From assembly GCA_946543025.1 (NCBI GenBank), contig CAMNLN010000001.1, forward strand, positions 1 through 35,336: DNA of 35,336 bases, written 5' to 3'. Below are positions 1-8,746 of the stretch, piece after piece; the first letter of the stretch is position 1; each line of letters opens with the position of its first letter. A program made the translations under genes and the position numbers. The DNA comes from an uncultured Verrucomicrobiota bacterium. GTDB taxonomy: Bacteria > Verrucomicrobiota > Kiritimatiellia > RFP12 > UBA1067. The notes beneath the pieces are model-generated. The model ran no database searches. It saw only the letters and a program-made list of their open reading frames with translations, and was not told the DNA's origin.

Positions 1-761
1 CCGCACAGCACGATCGCGCGACGCTTGAGGAGCCGCGCGAACAGCGCCCGGCGCTTCTCCGCGTCCGCCGGTTTCCCGAAGAGGAACCAGTACGCGCCCC
101 AGCCGTCGTACGGACCGATAGGCGAATGCAACACGAAGAACGTGTGGCGCGCGCCTTCGCTCGCGCCCAGCATCGCATCGATCTTCGCCGCGTCGGGACG
201 CATGAAGTCCACGAAGACGTAGGCGTCCGGACCGTGGGAAAAGAGGAAATTGGCGCTCGTGACGGACTTCCCGATCGCCTTCGCGGCGATGGGCAGGATG
301 TAGGCGTCGAACGCCTTGTCGCCGCCGCCGCGAATGTCGTGGTTGCCGCAGACGGTAAGGAACGGCAGATCGCCGAATCCCTTCGAGCAGGCGGCCTGGG
401 CGTCCTTGAAGAAGCGGAGATGCGTCTCGAAGTCGGAGCAGTCGCCTTGGATGAGGTCGCCCATCTGGAAGAGGTAGGCGGTGTCGGGGCGGCGCGTCTT
501 AGCGGCGGCGGCGATCAGGCGCGGGAGGCGCGTGGCCCACATGTCCTGGTTGCGCTTGAACTCGTTCTGGCGGTCGCGCCAGTCGTTTTGATGGCGCGGT
601 TTCCACTTGCCGTGATAGAGGCTCGTGGGGGCGGAGTCGAAATGCGTGTCGCCGAGGATCGAGATCGAATAGGAGTCGGCGGTCGCGCTGGATCGCCCCG
701 CTCCCGTCCAGGCGGCGCCGAATGCGGCACCGCACGCGATGAAGTCGCGCCGTGTCGTCAT
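1..761 (-). CDS. Tat-exported metallophosphoesterase (C-terminus cut by window edge)
   Basis: This is a calcineurin-like metallophosphoesterase that probably acts on phosphomonoesters or phosphodiesters outside the cytoplasm. 253 codons are visible and the frame is still open at base 1. The N-terminus MTTRRDFIACGAAFGAA has the twin-arginine pattern T-R-R-D-F-I followed by a small-residue hydrophobic stretch, so Tat export is likely. The family's metal-binding motifs occur in order: GDTH (residues 37-40), MGDLIQGD, CGNHD and a later VLHSPIG. The ATG overlaps the TGA of the upstream MFS gene in the four bases ATGA (761-758), which indicates translational coupling. It is the last visible gene of the esterase-transporter unit. 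The substrate cannot be read from sequence. Confidence 0.85.
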   Translation of the reverse strand, partial: MTTRRDFIACGAAFGAAWTGAGRSSATADSYSISILGDTHFDSAPTSLYHGKWKPRHQNDWRDRQNEFKRNQDMWATRLPRLIAAAAKTRRPDTAYLFQMGDLIQGDCSDFETHLRFFKDAQAACSKGFGDLPFLTVCGNHDIRGGGDKAFDAYILPIAAKAIGKSVTSANFLFSHGPDAYVFVDFMRPDAAKIDAMLGASEGARHTFFVLHSPIGPYDGWGAYWFLFGKPADAEKRRALFARLLKRRAIVLC

Positions 762-1948
762 TCCCGAACCACCTGCTTTTCGGCAGATGCGCGTCCGGCG
801 AAGAGACCGAGCGCGAGCAGATACGCCAGGCACGCGAGGAGGACGCACACCACGCCGGTCGCCCCCGCCGAGCCCTGCACGATGCCGAGCACGGGCGTCA
901 CGATGCCGCCTCCCACGATCGCCATCACCATCAGCGACGTGATCTCGTTCGCCTTCTCCGGCACCTTGTCGAGCGCAAGGCCCATGCACATCCCGAAGCT
1001 GTTCGCCGTGGCGAGCGCCGCCACGAACACGCACGCGAGGAACACGAACGGCGTTCCCGCGAAAAAGATGCCCGCCGTCGCAAGGATGCCCAGCCCCATG
1101 CACCACGGGAAGCACTTCGCCGCCGACACCTTCGCGAACAGGGCCGCCCCTCCGATCGCCGCCAGCGTCTTCGCCACGAAATAGACCGTCGGGCCCATCC
1201 CCGCCTTGTCGAGCTCCACCTTGTAGACGTTCTTCAGGTACTCGGGAATCGCCACGGCGAATCCCACGTCCGCCCCCACCGAGAAGAGAATTCCCACCGT
1301 CATCGCGAGCACGTACGGATGCTTCAGCATCGCCAGGCAGCTGCCGAAGGAGGTGGTGGCCGCGGACGCGCCGGCGCGCGCCCCCTCCCGCTCGTCGGGA
1401 ATGTCCGTCAGCCACAGCCAGATCGCGGCGACGACCGTAAGCGCGCCGTACAGCGGGAAGAGCAGCTTCCAGTTGCCGAGCGCCGTAGCCGTGAGATAGA
1501 CGAAGACGGGCGTGAGCGCCGCGCAGATGGCCTTGACGAACTGGCCGAGCGAGATGCGGCTCGTCAGCTGGTCAGACGCCACCACGTTGCTCATGAGCGC
1601 GGGGAGCGCCGCCTGGATGATCGTGTTGCCAATGCCGAGGAGCGCGAAGGAAATGAAGTATATCCAGAACCGCTCCGCGTTCGCCGCGAGCGGCAGCAGC
1701 ATCGCGAACACCGTGACCCCCAGCGAGACGAGAACCGTGTTCTTGCGTCCGATCTTCCCGCACAGGACCCCCGTTGGAATGGAAATGAGGAAGAACCAGA
1801 CGAAGATCATCGACGGCAGGAACCCGGCCGTCACGTCGGAAAGCGCGCACTCAGCCTTCACCTGGTTCATCACCGTGCCGATGATGTCGCTGAATCCCAT
1901 CACGAAGAACCCTGCCAGCATCGGCAGAAGCGCTAGACTTCTTTTCAT
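758..1948 (-). CDS. MFS sugar transporter, FHS (FucP-like) type
   Basis: The 396-residue protein is hydrophobic along its length with about 12 membrane segments, the usual size for the major facilitator superfamily. The start GFFVMGFSDIIG and the loop GKIGRKNTV resemble the fucose-galactose-glucose:H+ symporter (FHS/FucP) branch, so inner-membrane proton-coupled sugar uptake is the likely role. The substrate is unknown. The start is supported by an AAAGGAAA ribosome site about 7 nt upstream. It lies 47 nt downstream of the large secreted esterase and overlaps the next phosphoesterase gene by 4 nt, so import of a released sugar is a reasonable inference. No terminator is visible in the gap to the esterase gene. 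Confidence 0.85.
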   Translation of the reverse strand: MKRSLALLPMLAGFFVMGFSDIIGTVMNQVKAECALSDVTAGFLPSMIFVWFFLISIPTGVLCGKIGRKNTVLVSLGVTVFAMLLPLAANAERFWIYFISFALLGIGNTIIQAALPALMSNVVASDQLTSRISLGQFVKAICAALTPVFVYLTATALGNWKLLFPLYGALTVVAAIWLWLTDIPDEREGARAGASAATTSFGSCLAMLKHPYVLAMTVGILFSVGADVGFAVAIPEYLKNVYKVELDKAGMGPTVYFVAKTLAAIGGAALFAKVSAAKCFPWCMGLGILATAGIFFAGTPFVFLACVFVAALATANSFGMCMGLALDKVPEKANEITSLMVMAIVGGGIVTPVLGIVQGSAGATGVVCVLLACLAYLLALGLFAGRASAEKQVVRE

Positions 1949-1995
1949 GAATTTTCCTTTAATTGCCTAATCGCGTAAAGCATGTAGATGCGGAA

Positions 1996-4900
1996 TTATC
2001 TGACGATGACTTGCGTGCCGTTATGATAGACGCGTACCGTCACAGCCTCGGACGCGGTGTAGTTCGCGTCGTCCGCGTACGCGACCACGCGATAGACCGC
2101 ATCTTCCGGCACACCGGTCGGCACATCGATCCAAGCGGACGTCGCGCCCGGCACAGGACGCCCATTGCGGAACCACTGGTAGCGCGTCGCGCCCGGCGCG
2201 AAGGCGTGGAGCGAAAGCGCTCCGCCCTTTCGGACGATCCCGGATACCGGTTGTTCCGTAAACACGGGGCCGTTGCCCTTCGACGCCACCGCAGGGCGCA
2301 CGAACACGTACAGGTCGCTCGTCGTGAAGCTCGCGCCGTTCGCGGCCGTCGTCCAGTCCTTCTCTGCGTCCGCCTGCTCGCTGCGGTTGCCGATGCCGAG
2401 CGAGGCATAGCGCAACGTCGTCGGTCCCGCGGACGCTCCCGTACGGGATACGGAGAGAATCACCTGGCTTTGCTGGTAGTTGTGTACCTGCAGGCAGCCG
2501 TAGCCCGGCTTGGTGGTGAAGGTCCACGAGTCGCCCCAGTCATAGACGTTGTTGCCGTCGGGGTTGGCATTGGGAATCCCCTTGGAATTTGCCTGACTGA
2601 AGTCGTGCCAGCAGAACTCGATGTTGCCGTCCGGGAAGTCGCCCGGCGTCACATGGAGAGTGCCGTCCGACCGGTAGGCGCGCACGGAGAGGTTCGTCAC
2701 GTACTCCTGGAAGTCGTTGACGCGGCGCTTCGTCGGCAAGCCGATCTTCGAGAGATCGTCCGTGAAGGCGTCCATCGACGCCCACGCCCATTGCTCCAGG
2801 CCGTCCGTGCCGACGAGGTGCAGCAAATAGGCCACACGGTCGAAGGCCATGTTTCCGAAGCGCGACTCGTCCACCGCATACGGCGCGTCCGTCCACGTGT
2901 AGCTGAACGTCGTGTGCGGGATATGCAGCAAGTTCACGAGCGTGTAGTCGCCCGCTTCCGGCACGGCCTCCGCCGTGAGGAACGCGGGAAGCGGGTCGGC
3001 GGCGGCGGTCGTGAAGGACGTGCTCGCCGTCTTCGCCTCGCCGCCGGACGTGTAGGCGCACTGGAGCGTGTAGCTCGTGGAGGCGGCGAGCGGCTCGGCG
3101 AGCGTCAGCACCACCTCGCGCGGATCGACCGGGGACGCGACGACGTTGGCCACGGCCGCGTTGCCCGACGTGAACGTCCATGCCGAAGGATCGCGCAGTT
3201 GCGGCGGCACGGTCTCGTCGAACGCCACGCTCACCTTCGTCCGGTCCAGGCTCGCGACGGCGTGGAAGATCGCGGACGGCGTCGTCTCGAACGCCACGAA
3301 CACGTAGAGGCGGCGCACGGCGTACTGGGGGGCCTTGCCGGTCTGCGTCCAGTCCTGGTTGGCCGCCGTCGAGTAGTTGCCGATGCCGATGTCCGTGTTG
3401 CCGTCGGAGTGGCGGAGCCGGCTGATGGAGATCAGCGTCTGCGCCTCGTTGTAGTTGTGGATCTGCAGGCAGCTGTAGCCGGCGGCCGTCTCGGAACTCG
3501 GCAAGTCGTCGAAGTCGTACCGGCCCGTGTTCGCGCCGATGTTGAGGCTGTTGCCCTTGCCGTACGACGAGAAGAAGAACTCGATGTTGCCGTCCGCGTA
3601 CCGGCCCTGCTTCACGCCGCTCACGTTGGAGGCGACGTCGAGGTTCGAGACGAACCGCTTGATGTTGCCGTTCGTGGCGAAGGAGTAGGAGGCGAGATCG
3701 TCCGTGAAGCCGTCGAACGCCGCCCAGCACCAGGTCGTCGTGGGCGTGGCGTTGGTCGTCGTCAGCTCCAGGTAGTATCCCACGCGCGCGACGTGCCGGC
3801 CGGCGTAGCGCGCGCGGTTGTCGACCGTATGCGCGGCCGCGTACTGCGCCGCGTTGTGGCTGTTGAACGGCGTGGGCACGTCGATCTGGTAGAGGAGCGT
3901 GTAGTCCTTCGCCTGCGGCACGTTCGCGGCCACGTGCGCGGGCACGTCCGGCTTCGGGCGTACGAGGACGTGGAGCCTCATGCTGGAGAAGTTGTCGGCG
4001 TTGTCGTATGCCTGTGTCCAGTCCGGGTTGATCGCGCCGGTCGCAGTGCGGTTCGCGCGGTACTGCGTGTTGTTGCCGATGCCGGCGCCGACCGGCTGGC
4101 CTGTGTTGCTGCCGTTGAAGTTGCTGATGCCGAAGATCGTCTGCCGGTTCGTCACGTTGTGCACCTGCATGCAGGCGTGCCACGTGGTCGCGCCGCCCGA
4201 CAAGCTGTCGCCCCAGTCGCAGGTGCCCGCCGCGTACGGGATGTGGTTGTCGTTCGCGCCGCCGTAGTTGTGCGGCCAGAACTCGAGGAATCCGCCGTCC
4301 ATCCCCGTGCCGTTCACGATGCCGTCCACGTTTGAGAACACGTCCTGGTTCGTCACCCACTTCTGCCCGAAGCCGATGCTGTCGTTCACCGGCACGCCGA
4401 ACTTCGAGAGGTCGTCCGTCCAGGCGTCGAACGAGACCCACACGAAGTTCGTCCCCGTCCCGTCCTTCTTCACCTGCTCGAAGTAGTACGCCACGCGCTC
4501 GGCGCCGTCCGGCAGGCTCCGCGTCGCGTCCATGTAGTACGGCACGCGGCTGCGCCAGTTCACGCCCTTCGTAACCGGCACGTTCAGGGAGTAGAGCGGC
4601 ACGTAGCCCGCGCGGAGCTCCGCCGGCACATGCTCGGCGACGCCCGCGGGAAGCGGACGCGCGAGCGTCAGGGTGGCGCCTGCCGCCATCGGCGTGGCGC
4701 CGTTCGCCGCCGCCTTCACGCGCGCGCCGTCCACCGTCAGATTGAAGTTGTCCGACGCCACGGCCGCCACATGGACGTGGACGAGCGAGAAGTCGACGCC
4801 GTCGCGCTCGACGGAAGTCACGTAGCCGGACGAGACGGAGAACGCCGCATCGAGGCCGTCCAGCAGCACGTCCACCGAGAACTTCACGTCCACCACCGTC

Positions 4901-6678
4901 CCGTCGTTCCCCAATGTCGGCGTGGCCGAGACGATCTCCGGCGCGGCCGTGGCGGAAGTTTCCGGCAGCACGTACACCTGGAGGTGTCGCAGGGAATACT
5001 GCCCCGCGTTGTACGTCTGGGTCCAGTCCCAGCCCTTGTTGTTCGCGTTGTAGTGCGGCCCGATGCCCAGCTCGGTCGCGTCGTTCTTTTGGAACCTGTT
5101 GTAGGTGAAAATGCAGCTGTTCGTGGTGCGGGCCGTATCGTGCACCTGCATCGAGCCGTATTCTCCGCTCGTCGGCTTGTCGTCCATGTCGTACACGGCG
5201 AGCGCCCCTTCAAGGCCGCGCGTGACAGTCCCCTCGAAGCTCACCGGCCAGAACTCGATGTTGCCGACGGCGATCGTCTCGTTCGTGCGGATGTTCGGCA
5301 CGTTGCTCCACACGCGCAGGTTCGTCACGTCCTTCTGGAACTGCCAGGCCACCGGTACGCCCACGCGCGCGGCGTCGTTCGTGAACGCGTCCATCGACAC
5401 CCACACGTACTGCATCGGTTCGCCCGCCTTCTGCAGCTCCATGTAGTAGGCCACGCGGCTGAACGCGCCGATCTTCGCCGCGTCGTCCACGGTGTAGGGC
5501 ACGGGAACCCTCCCGAAGTTGCCCTTGGCCGGGATGTCGAGGTCGTAGATGAGGCGGTAGCTGTTGAACTCCTCCGGCGGCACGTAGCGGTACGCGCCCT
5601 GCGGAAACACGCCGGGGATCGTCAGCGTCGCGTCGGCGTAAAGCGCCTTGCCGCCCGTCGCGTTGCGCACGCCGCCCTGCTTCGCCGTCACCGTGACGGG
5701 CGTGTAGTACTCGCCGGACGGGAACACGAGCATGGCCGTGCGCTGGTCGGCGGAGAGCGTGATGGTCGGCACGGCTTCCGTCCCCGACACGGTCCAGTTC
5801 GCCGCGTCGCAGGCCGTCGTGGCCGTGACCTTCTGGTTAAACGTGAAGTTGATCGCAAACGCGTCTTCGCCCACAGTTTCCGTCGTCGTCTGCACCACGG
5901 CAAGGTCGTTTTCCGTCGCGAAGTTCGCGGGGTCGGGGACGATGCTCGTGACGGCGCTCACCCAGGCGTTCGCCATGTTCGTGTAGCCCACGTCGTTGGG
6001 ATGGACTGTGTCGGCGATCTGGTCCCAGTCCGACACGGCGGCATGCATGTCGAGGAAATACGCGCCCTGCCCCTTTGCCTGCTGGCCGGCGACGATGCCG
6101 GGGATGGCGGGGTTGAACGCGTTCGTGATCGCGGCGTACTTCCAGTTGTCCTCCGTGTCGCCCGCATTTGTGTAGCGCCGCATGAGCGTGGTCACAACCA
6201 CCTTGGCGGATGGCTGGCATTCGTGGATGCGGTCGAGGAGACGCACAAGGCGGTTCGTCGCTTGGCCGCGGAACGTCGGCTCCCCATCGCCTAGGTCGTT
6301 CGTGCCGATGTGGAGGAGGATCACGTGCGGGTCGTCGATTTGCGCGAAGAAGCTCTGGATGTTCTCGTAGATGCCCTGGGTGGCGTTCGAGATCTTCCAG
6401 CTGCTGTGGCCTTCGTGGTCGCTGTCGGCGAGGAAGGGATCCTCCTTGCCGTAGTTGTCCGTCTGCGTGCCCACGTAGTCCACGTTGTAGCCGAGGTTCG
6501 TGAGCGCCACGTAGAGCGGCGCACGATAGCCGTTGCCGCGTACGGACTGCGAGCCGTGCGTAATCGAGTCACCGAGCGGCATGATGCGTAGCACGGGGTT
6601 GTCCGCCGCCGCGCCAAAGGCCAAGCTTGTCGCCAGCGCGACGATTCCCGCGGCTGCCACACGCACAATCTGTCTCAT
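1996..6678 (-). CDS. Large secreted SGNH/GDSL esterase with four repeated accessory modules
   Basis: The protein has 1560 residues. Residues 1-25 form a Sec signal peptide. Residues 28-250 are an SGNH hydrolase: GDSIT with Ser38 (block I), Gly48 (II), GTND with Asn127 (III), and Asp223-x-x-His226 in DTVHPND (V), so the catalytic set is complete. Such enzymes remove acetyl or acyl groups from polysaccharides or lipids. An Ig-like stretch (about 255-355) follows, then four divergent copies of a 210-230 residue module at about 365-572, 682-909, 914-1131 and 1232-1463. Ig-like or Big_5-like spacers sit after copies 1 and 3, and another Ig-like domain lies at about 1468-1552. Each copy carries RVAYY/RVGYY-like, W-V/A-S/A-M/F-D-A/G-F/W-T, NIEF-like, QVHN-like, GIGN-like and DWT landmarks. 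I do not recognise the module. The start has a GAAGGAG ribosome site. The protein is probably extracellular or on the cell surface, and the repeats may bind glycan or anchor it. Confidence 0.88.
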   Translation of the reverse strand: MRQIVRVAAAGIVALATSLAFGAAADNPVLRIMPLGDSITHGSQSVRGNGYRAPLYVALTNLGYNVDYVGTQTDNYGKEDPFLADSDHEGHSSWKISNATQGIYENIQSFFAQIDDPHVILLHIGTNDLGDGEPTFRGQATNRLVRLLDRIHECQPSAKVVVTTLMRRYTNAGDTEDNWKYAAITNAFNPAIPGIVAGQQAKGQGAYFLDMHAAVSDWDQIADTVHPNDVGYTNMANAWVSAVTSIVPDPANFATENDLAVVQTTTETVGEDAFAINFTFNQKVTATTACDAANWTVSGTEAVPTITLSADQRTAMLVFPSGEYYTPVTVTAKQGGVRNATGGKALYADATLTIPGVFPQGAYRYVPPEEFNSYRLIYDLDIPAKGNFGRVPVPYTVDDAAKIGAFSRVAYYMELQKAGEPMQYVWVSMDAFTNDAARVGVPVAWQFQKDVTNLRVWSNVPNIRTNETIAVGNIEFWPVSFEGTVTRGLEGALAVYDMDDKPTSGEYGSMQVHDTARTTNSCIFTYNRFQKNDATELGIGPHYNANNKGWDWTQTYNAGQYSLRHLQVYVLPETSATAAPEIVSATPTLGNDGTVVDVKFSVDVLLDGLDAAFSVSSGYVTSVERDGVDFSLVHVHVAAVASDNFNLTVDGARVKAAANGATPMAAGATLTLARPLPAGVAEHVPAELRAGYVPLYSLNVPVTKGVNWRSRVPYYMDATRSLPDGAERVAYYFEQVKKDGTGTNFVWVSFDAWTDDLSKFGVPVNDSIGFGQKWVTNQDVFSNVDGIVNGTGMDGGFLEFWPHNYGGANDNHIPYAAGTCDWGDSLSGGATTWHACMQVHNVTNRQTIFGISNFNGSNTGQPVGAGIGNNTQYRANRTATGAINPDWTQAYDNADNFSSMRLHVLVRPKPDVPAHVAANVPQAKDYTLLYQIDVPTPFNSHNAAQYAAAHTVDNRARYAGRHVARVGYYLELTTTNATPTTTWCWAAFDGFTDDLASYSFATNGNIKRFVSNLDVASNVSGVKQGRYADGNIEFFFSSYGKGNSLNIGANTGRYDFDDLPSSETAAGYSCLQIHNYNEAQTLISISRLRHSDGNTDIGIGNYSTAANQDWTQTGKAPQYAVRRLYVFVAFETTPSAIFHAVASLDRTKVSVAFDETVPPQLRDPSAWTFTSGNAAVANVVASPVDPREVVLTLAEPLAASTSYTLQCAYTSGGEAKTASTSFTTAAADPLPAFLTAEAVPEAGDYTLVNLLHIPHTTFSYTWTDAPYAVDESRFGNMAFDRVAYLLHLVGTDGLEQWAWASMDAFTDDLSKIGLPTKRRVNDFQEYVTNLSVRAYRSDGTLHVTPGDFPDGNIEFCWHDFSQANSKGIPNANPDGNNVYDWGDSWTFTTKPGYGCLQVHNYQQSQVILSVSRTGASAGPTTLRYASLGIGNRSEQADAEKDWTTAANGASFTTSDLYVFVRPAVASKGNGPVFTEQPVSGIVRKGGALSLHAFAPGATRYQWFRNGRPVPGATSAWIDVPTGVPEDAVYRVVAYADDANYTASEAVTVRVYHNGTQVIVR

Positions 6679-6708
6679 GTCTTTGCTCCTTCTTCCTTCA
6701 ACCTACAA

Positions 6709-6738
6709 TGTCTAGGCGAACACATTTTGACTTGGCAA
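6709..6738 (-). promoter_or_regulatory. Sigma70-like promoter for the GDSL esterase unit
   Basis: On the minus strand TTGCCA (6738-6733) is followed by an 18-nt spacer and TAGACA (6714-6709). It lies 31 nt upstream of the esterase ATG and ahead of its GAAGGAG site. The -10 is imperfect. The TTGCCA hexamer also appears at two other promoters in the window. Confidence 0.5.
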
Positions 6739-6810
6739 CAACATACCACATCCTCGTATTTTTCGCAAGAACGCCGTGCCGACAGGCGAAATCCCCGCAC
6801 ATCGCGGATT

Positions 6811-6821
6811 TGTGGTAAACT
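6811..6821 (+). promoter_or_regulatory. Extended -10 element upstream of the small Cys/His-motif gene
   Basis: TGTGGTAAACT contains TGG-TAAACT, an extended -10. No good -35 is seen at the normal spacing. It lies 43 nt ahead of the ATG at 6865. The intergenic region is divergent with the esterase promoter. Confidence 0.4.
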
Positions 6822-6864
6822 AGGCGCGGGTTGCCCGCGAAAGGATGCCCGAAAGGAACACGAC

Positions 6865-7287
6865 ATGAAGAAACTGACGATCACGTTCGCCGCCGGCCTG
6901 ATGGCCGCCATGGCCTTCGCCGCGCAGTGCGCGGGTACGAACCAGGACGGCAATCGCTGCAAGCGCGACGCCGCCGAAGGCAGCAAGTACTGCATCGGCC
7001 ATGCCCACCAGGCGAAGCCGTCCGCACAGTCCAAGGAGAAGGACGACGGACACTGCTGGGCCGTCACCGCGGCCGGTACGCGCTGCAAGCACAAGAAAGT
7101 CGGCGAAACCGACTATTGCGCCCAGCACGCCGCCGACAAGAAGCCCGCCAAGCCCGTGGACCAGTGCTGCGCCATGACCTGGGAAGGTACGCGCTGCACG
7201 CGCAAGCCGGACGAAGGCTACCGCTACTGCTCGCAGCACCGCAAGTCGGCCGCCGCAGACAAAAAGCCCGCCCCCGCGAAAAAGTAG
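6865..7287 (+). CDS. Small secreted protein with three C-x9-C-x10-C-x2-H motifs
   Basis: The protein has 140 residues. I chose the ATG at 6865 because GAAAGG lies 9 nt upstream and because the protein then opens with a clear Sec signal peptide (about residues 1-20). An in-frame start at 6727 would bury the signal. The rest is three copies of one motif: C22/C32/C43/H46, C64/C74/C85/H88 and C101/C111/C122/H125. All have the spacing C-x9-C-x10-C-x2-H and contain G-x-R-C and YC-x-x-H. The linkers are rich in Lys, Ala and Pro, and the tail is Lys-rich. Short CCCH repeats like this occur in uncharacterised small-protein families, and one metal ion (probably zinc) per motif is my inference. Function is unknown. 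It stands alone between two minus-strand units. Confidence 0.8.
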   Translation: MKKLTITFAAGLMAAMAFAAQCAGTNQDGNRCKRDAAEGSKYCIGHAHQAKPSAQSKEKDDGHCWAVTAAGTRCKHKKVGETDYCAQHAADKKPAKPVDQCCAMTWEGTRCTRKPDEGYRYCSQHRKSAAADKKPAPAKK

Positions 7288-7321
7288 CCCCCGCGTTGCC
7301 CTTGCGATCGGCGCGCGCCTG

Positions 7322-8731
7322 TCACGCCTGTCCGGCCGCCTGGCACGCGGCAGCCTTGCCCACGGCCTCGCCGATCGCCACGGAGCTTCCCGTCACGCGA
7401 TAGCTCGCGTGCGCGTAGAAGTCGCCCGAAATGCAGCGCCCCGCCATGTACAGGTTGTCCGCATCCTTCGCGCGGCAGGCCCGCAGGGGGATTTGGAACG
7501 GGCGGAACCTGACGCCGAAATTCTGTCCGGCGGCACGTATGTCGTTCGCTTTCTTGTCGAGGCCGTGGATGTCGATGCCGAAGTAGGACGTCGTCACGGC
7601 GTCAGGGAATGTCGCTCCCGCCGTCACGTCGTCGCGCGTCACCGTGTAGCGGCCGTGCAGGCGCCGCGAATCGCGCTGGCCGATTTGCTCGGCGGTCGCC
7701 GCCACGCGAAACCCTTTCCACGGCCCGCCTAGCCGCGCCAGCCCGGCAGCGAGGGCCAGCACCTCCTTGCGTGCGCGCAGTGTCGCGTCCGAGACGGCCT
7801 GTGCATCGTCCACGCGCAGCTTGTACTCGTGGTTCGCCATGAAGCAGAACAGGTTGCGGTGGAAGCGGAAAAGCGTCGGATCGCCGTAGCTCGGCTCCAG
7901 CCCGGCGCGACGCAGCTCGGCCTTGAGCCTGTGGCTGGCGACGATGTGATGGCATGTCGGCTTTCCCGTCTCAGGGTTGTCGAGGAAGGTCCACATCGCC
8001 GGCTCGTTCGAGACGAACCCGCCGCGCGCCACGGCGTCGCCGTCATCCACCACCACCAGCGCGTTCAGCGTGGCAGGCTGCCCCCAGCCCTCCGGGCCGA
8101 ATCCCATGTCGAATCCGCAGCCAGCGCGCGCTCCCAAGTCGCCGTCGCCCGTACAGTCCACGAACGTCTTCGCCCGCCAGGCCTGCCGCCCGCTCTTCGA
8201 CTCGGTGACGACCGTCTCGACGTTCCGCCCCGACGCATCCCGATACGCCGCCGTCACCGGGCTCTGCAACGTCACGCGCACCCCGGCCTCTGCGCACATG
8301 TCCTCGCAGACGGCCTTCATGTACTCGGGTTCGTAGACCCAGTCCTTGTCGAGGCCACGCTTGTAGTAGCGCATCCCCTCCTCGCCGGGCCTGTCCACCA
8401 CGCGTGCGCCGTAGGCGTCCAGGCGACGGATAATCTCCCAGCCGGTCTCGGACTTGTTGAAGTCGAAGATGTACGTGAGCAACCCAGCCGTCCAGACGCC
8501 GCCCAGACAGCCCTGCAACTCCAAGATCCGCACCTTCGCGCCGGCGCGAGCGGCCGCGACAGCGGCGGCGACGCCCGCCGGTCCGCCGCCGGCGACAATG
8601 ACGTCCGCCCAGTCGTCAACGGGCAGATCGCGCGCCGGCTCGACGAACTTGCCGCCGTCCGCGACAGTACGCCCGGCGGCGACCGCACCCGTTGCCACGG
8701 CACCCCCGAAAAATCCTCGTCGCGTCAACAT
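7322..8731 (-). CDS. Tat-exported FAD-dependent oxidoreductase
   Basis: This 469-residue protein of the FAD_oxidored type starts with MLTRRGFFGGAVATG, a twin-arginine leader (T-R-R-G-F-F), so it is probably exported folded with its cofactor. The Rossmann dinucleotide motif GGGPAG is at residues 48-53, followed about 20 residues later by ILELQGCLGG. A second FAD motif, DCTGDGDLGARAG, lies mid-protein, and NLYMAGRCISGD near the C-terminus is typical of this family. The substrate is unknown; relatives are often found in polysaccharide gene clusters. It is the last gene of the unit starting at 12533, 15 nt after the rdgB stop. No strong ribosome site is visible. Confidence 0.85.
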   Translation of the reverse strand: MLTRRGFFGGAVATGAVAAGRTVADGGKFVEPARDLPVDDWADVIVAGGGPAGVAAAVAAARAGAKVRILELQGCLGGVWTAGLLTYIFDFNKSETGWEIIRRLDAYGARVVDRPGEEGMRYYKRGLDKDWVYEPEYMKAVCEDMCAEAGVRVTLQSPVTAAYRDASGRNVETVVTESKSGRQAWRAKTFVDCTGDGDLGARAGCGFDMGFGPEGWGQPATLNALVVVDDGDAVARGGFVSNEPAMWTFLDNPETGKPTCHHIVASHRLKAELRRAGLEPSYGDPTLFRFHRNLFCFMANHEYKLRVDDAQAVSDATLRARKEVLALAAGLARLGGPWKGFRVAATAEQIGQRDSRRLHGRYTVTRDDVTAGATFPDAVTTSYFGIDIHGLDKKANDIRAAGQNFGVRFRPFQIPLRACRAKDADNLYMAGRCISGDFYAHASYRVTGSSVAIGEAVGKAAACQAAGQA

Positions 8732-8746
8732 GCCGTCTTGCCCGTT

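Noticed and set aside
1949..1995. Terminator between esterase and MFS genes
   Set aside because: No inverted repeat is present in the 47 bases; read-through is more likely.
1963..4335. A 790-codon open frame on the plus strand opposite the GDSL esterase
   Set aside because: It is antisense to a gene with clear motifs, is extremely Arg/Val/His-rich, has no recognisable domain, and is what GC-rich codon bias produces on the opposite strand. The same applies to long plus-strand frames at 4630-6294, 9319-11769, 12656-13927, 16947-18329 (upstream of thiS) and 33073-35061.
6727..6864. A longer start (6727) for the small Cys/His-motif protein
   Set aside because: It would place 46 polar residues before a clear signal peptide, whereas the ATG at 6865 has its own ribosome site.
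7288..7321. Bidirectional terminator between the Cys/His-motif gene and the FAD oxidoreductase
   Set aside because: The 34-bp gap has no stem of useful length and no T run.
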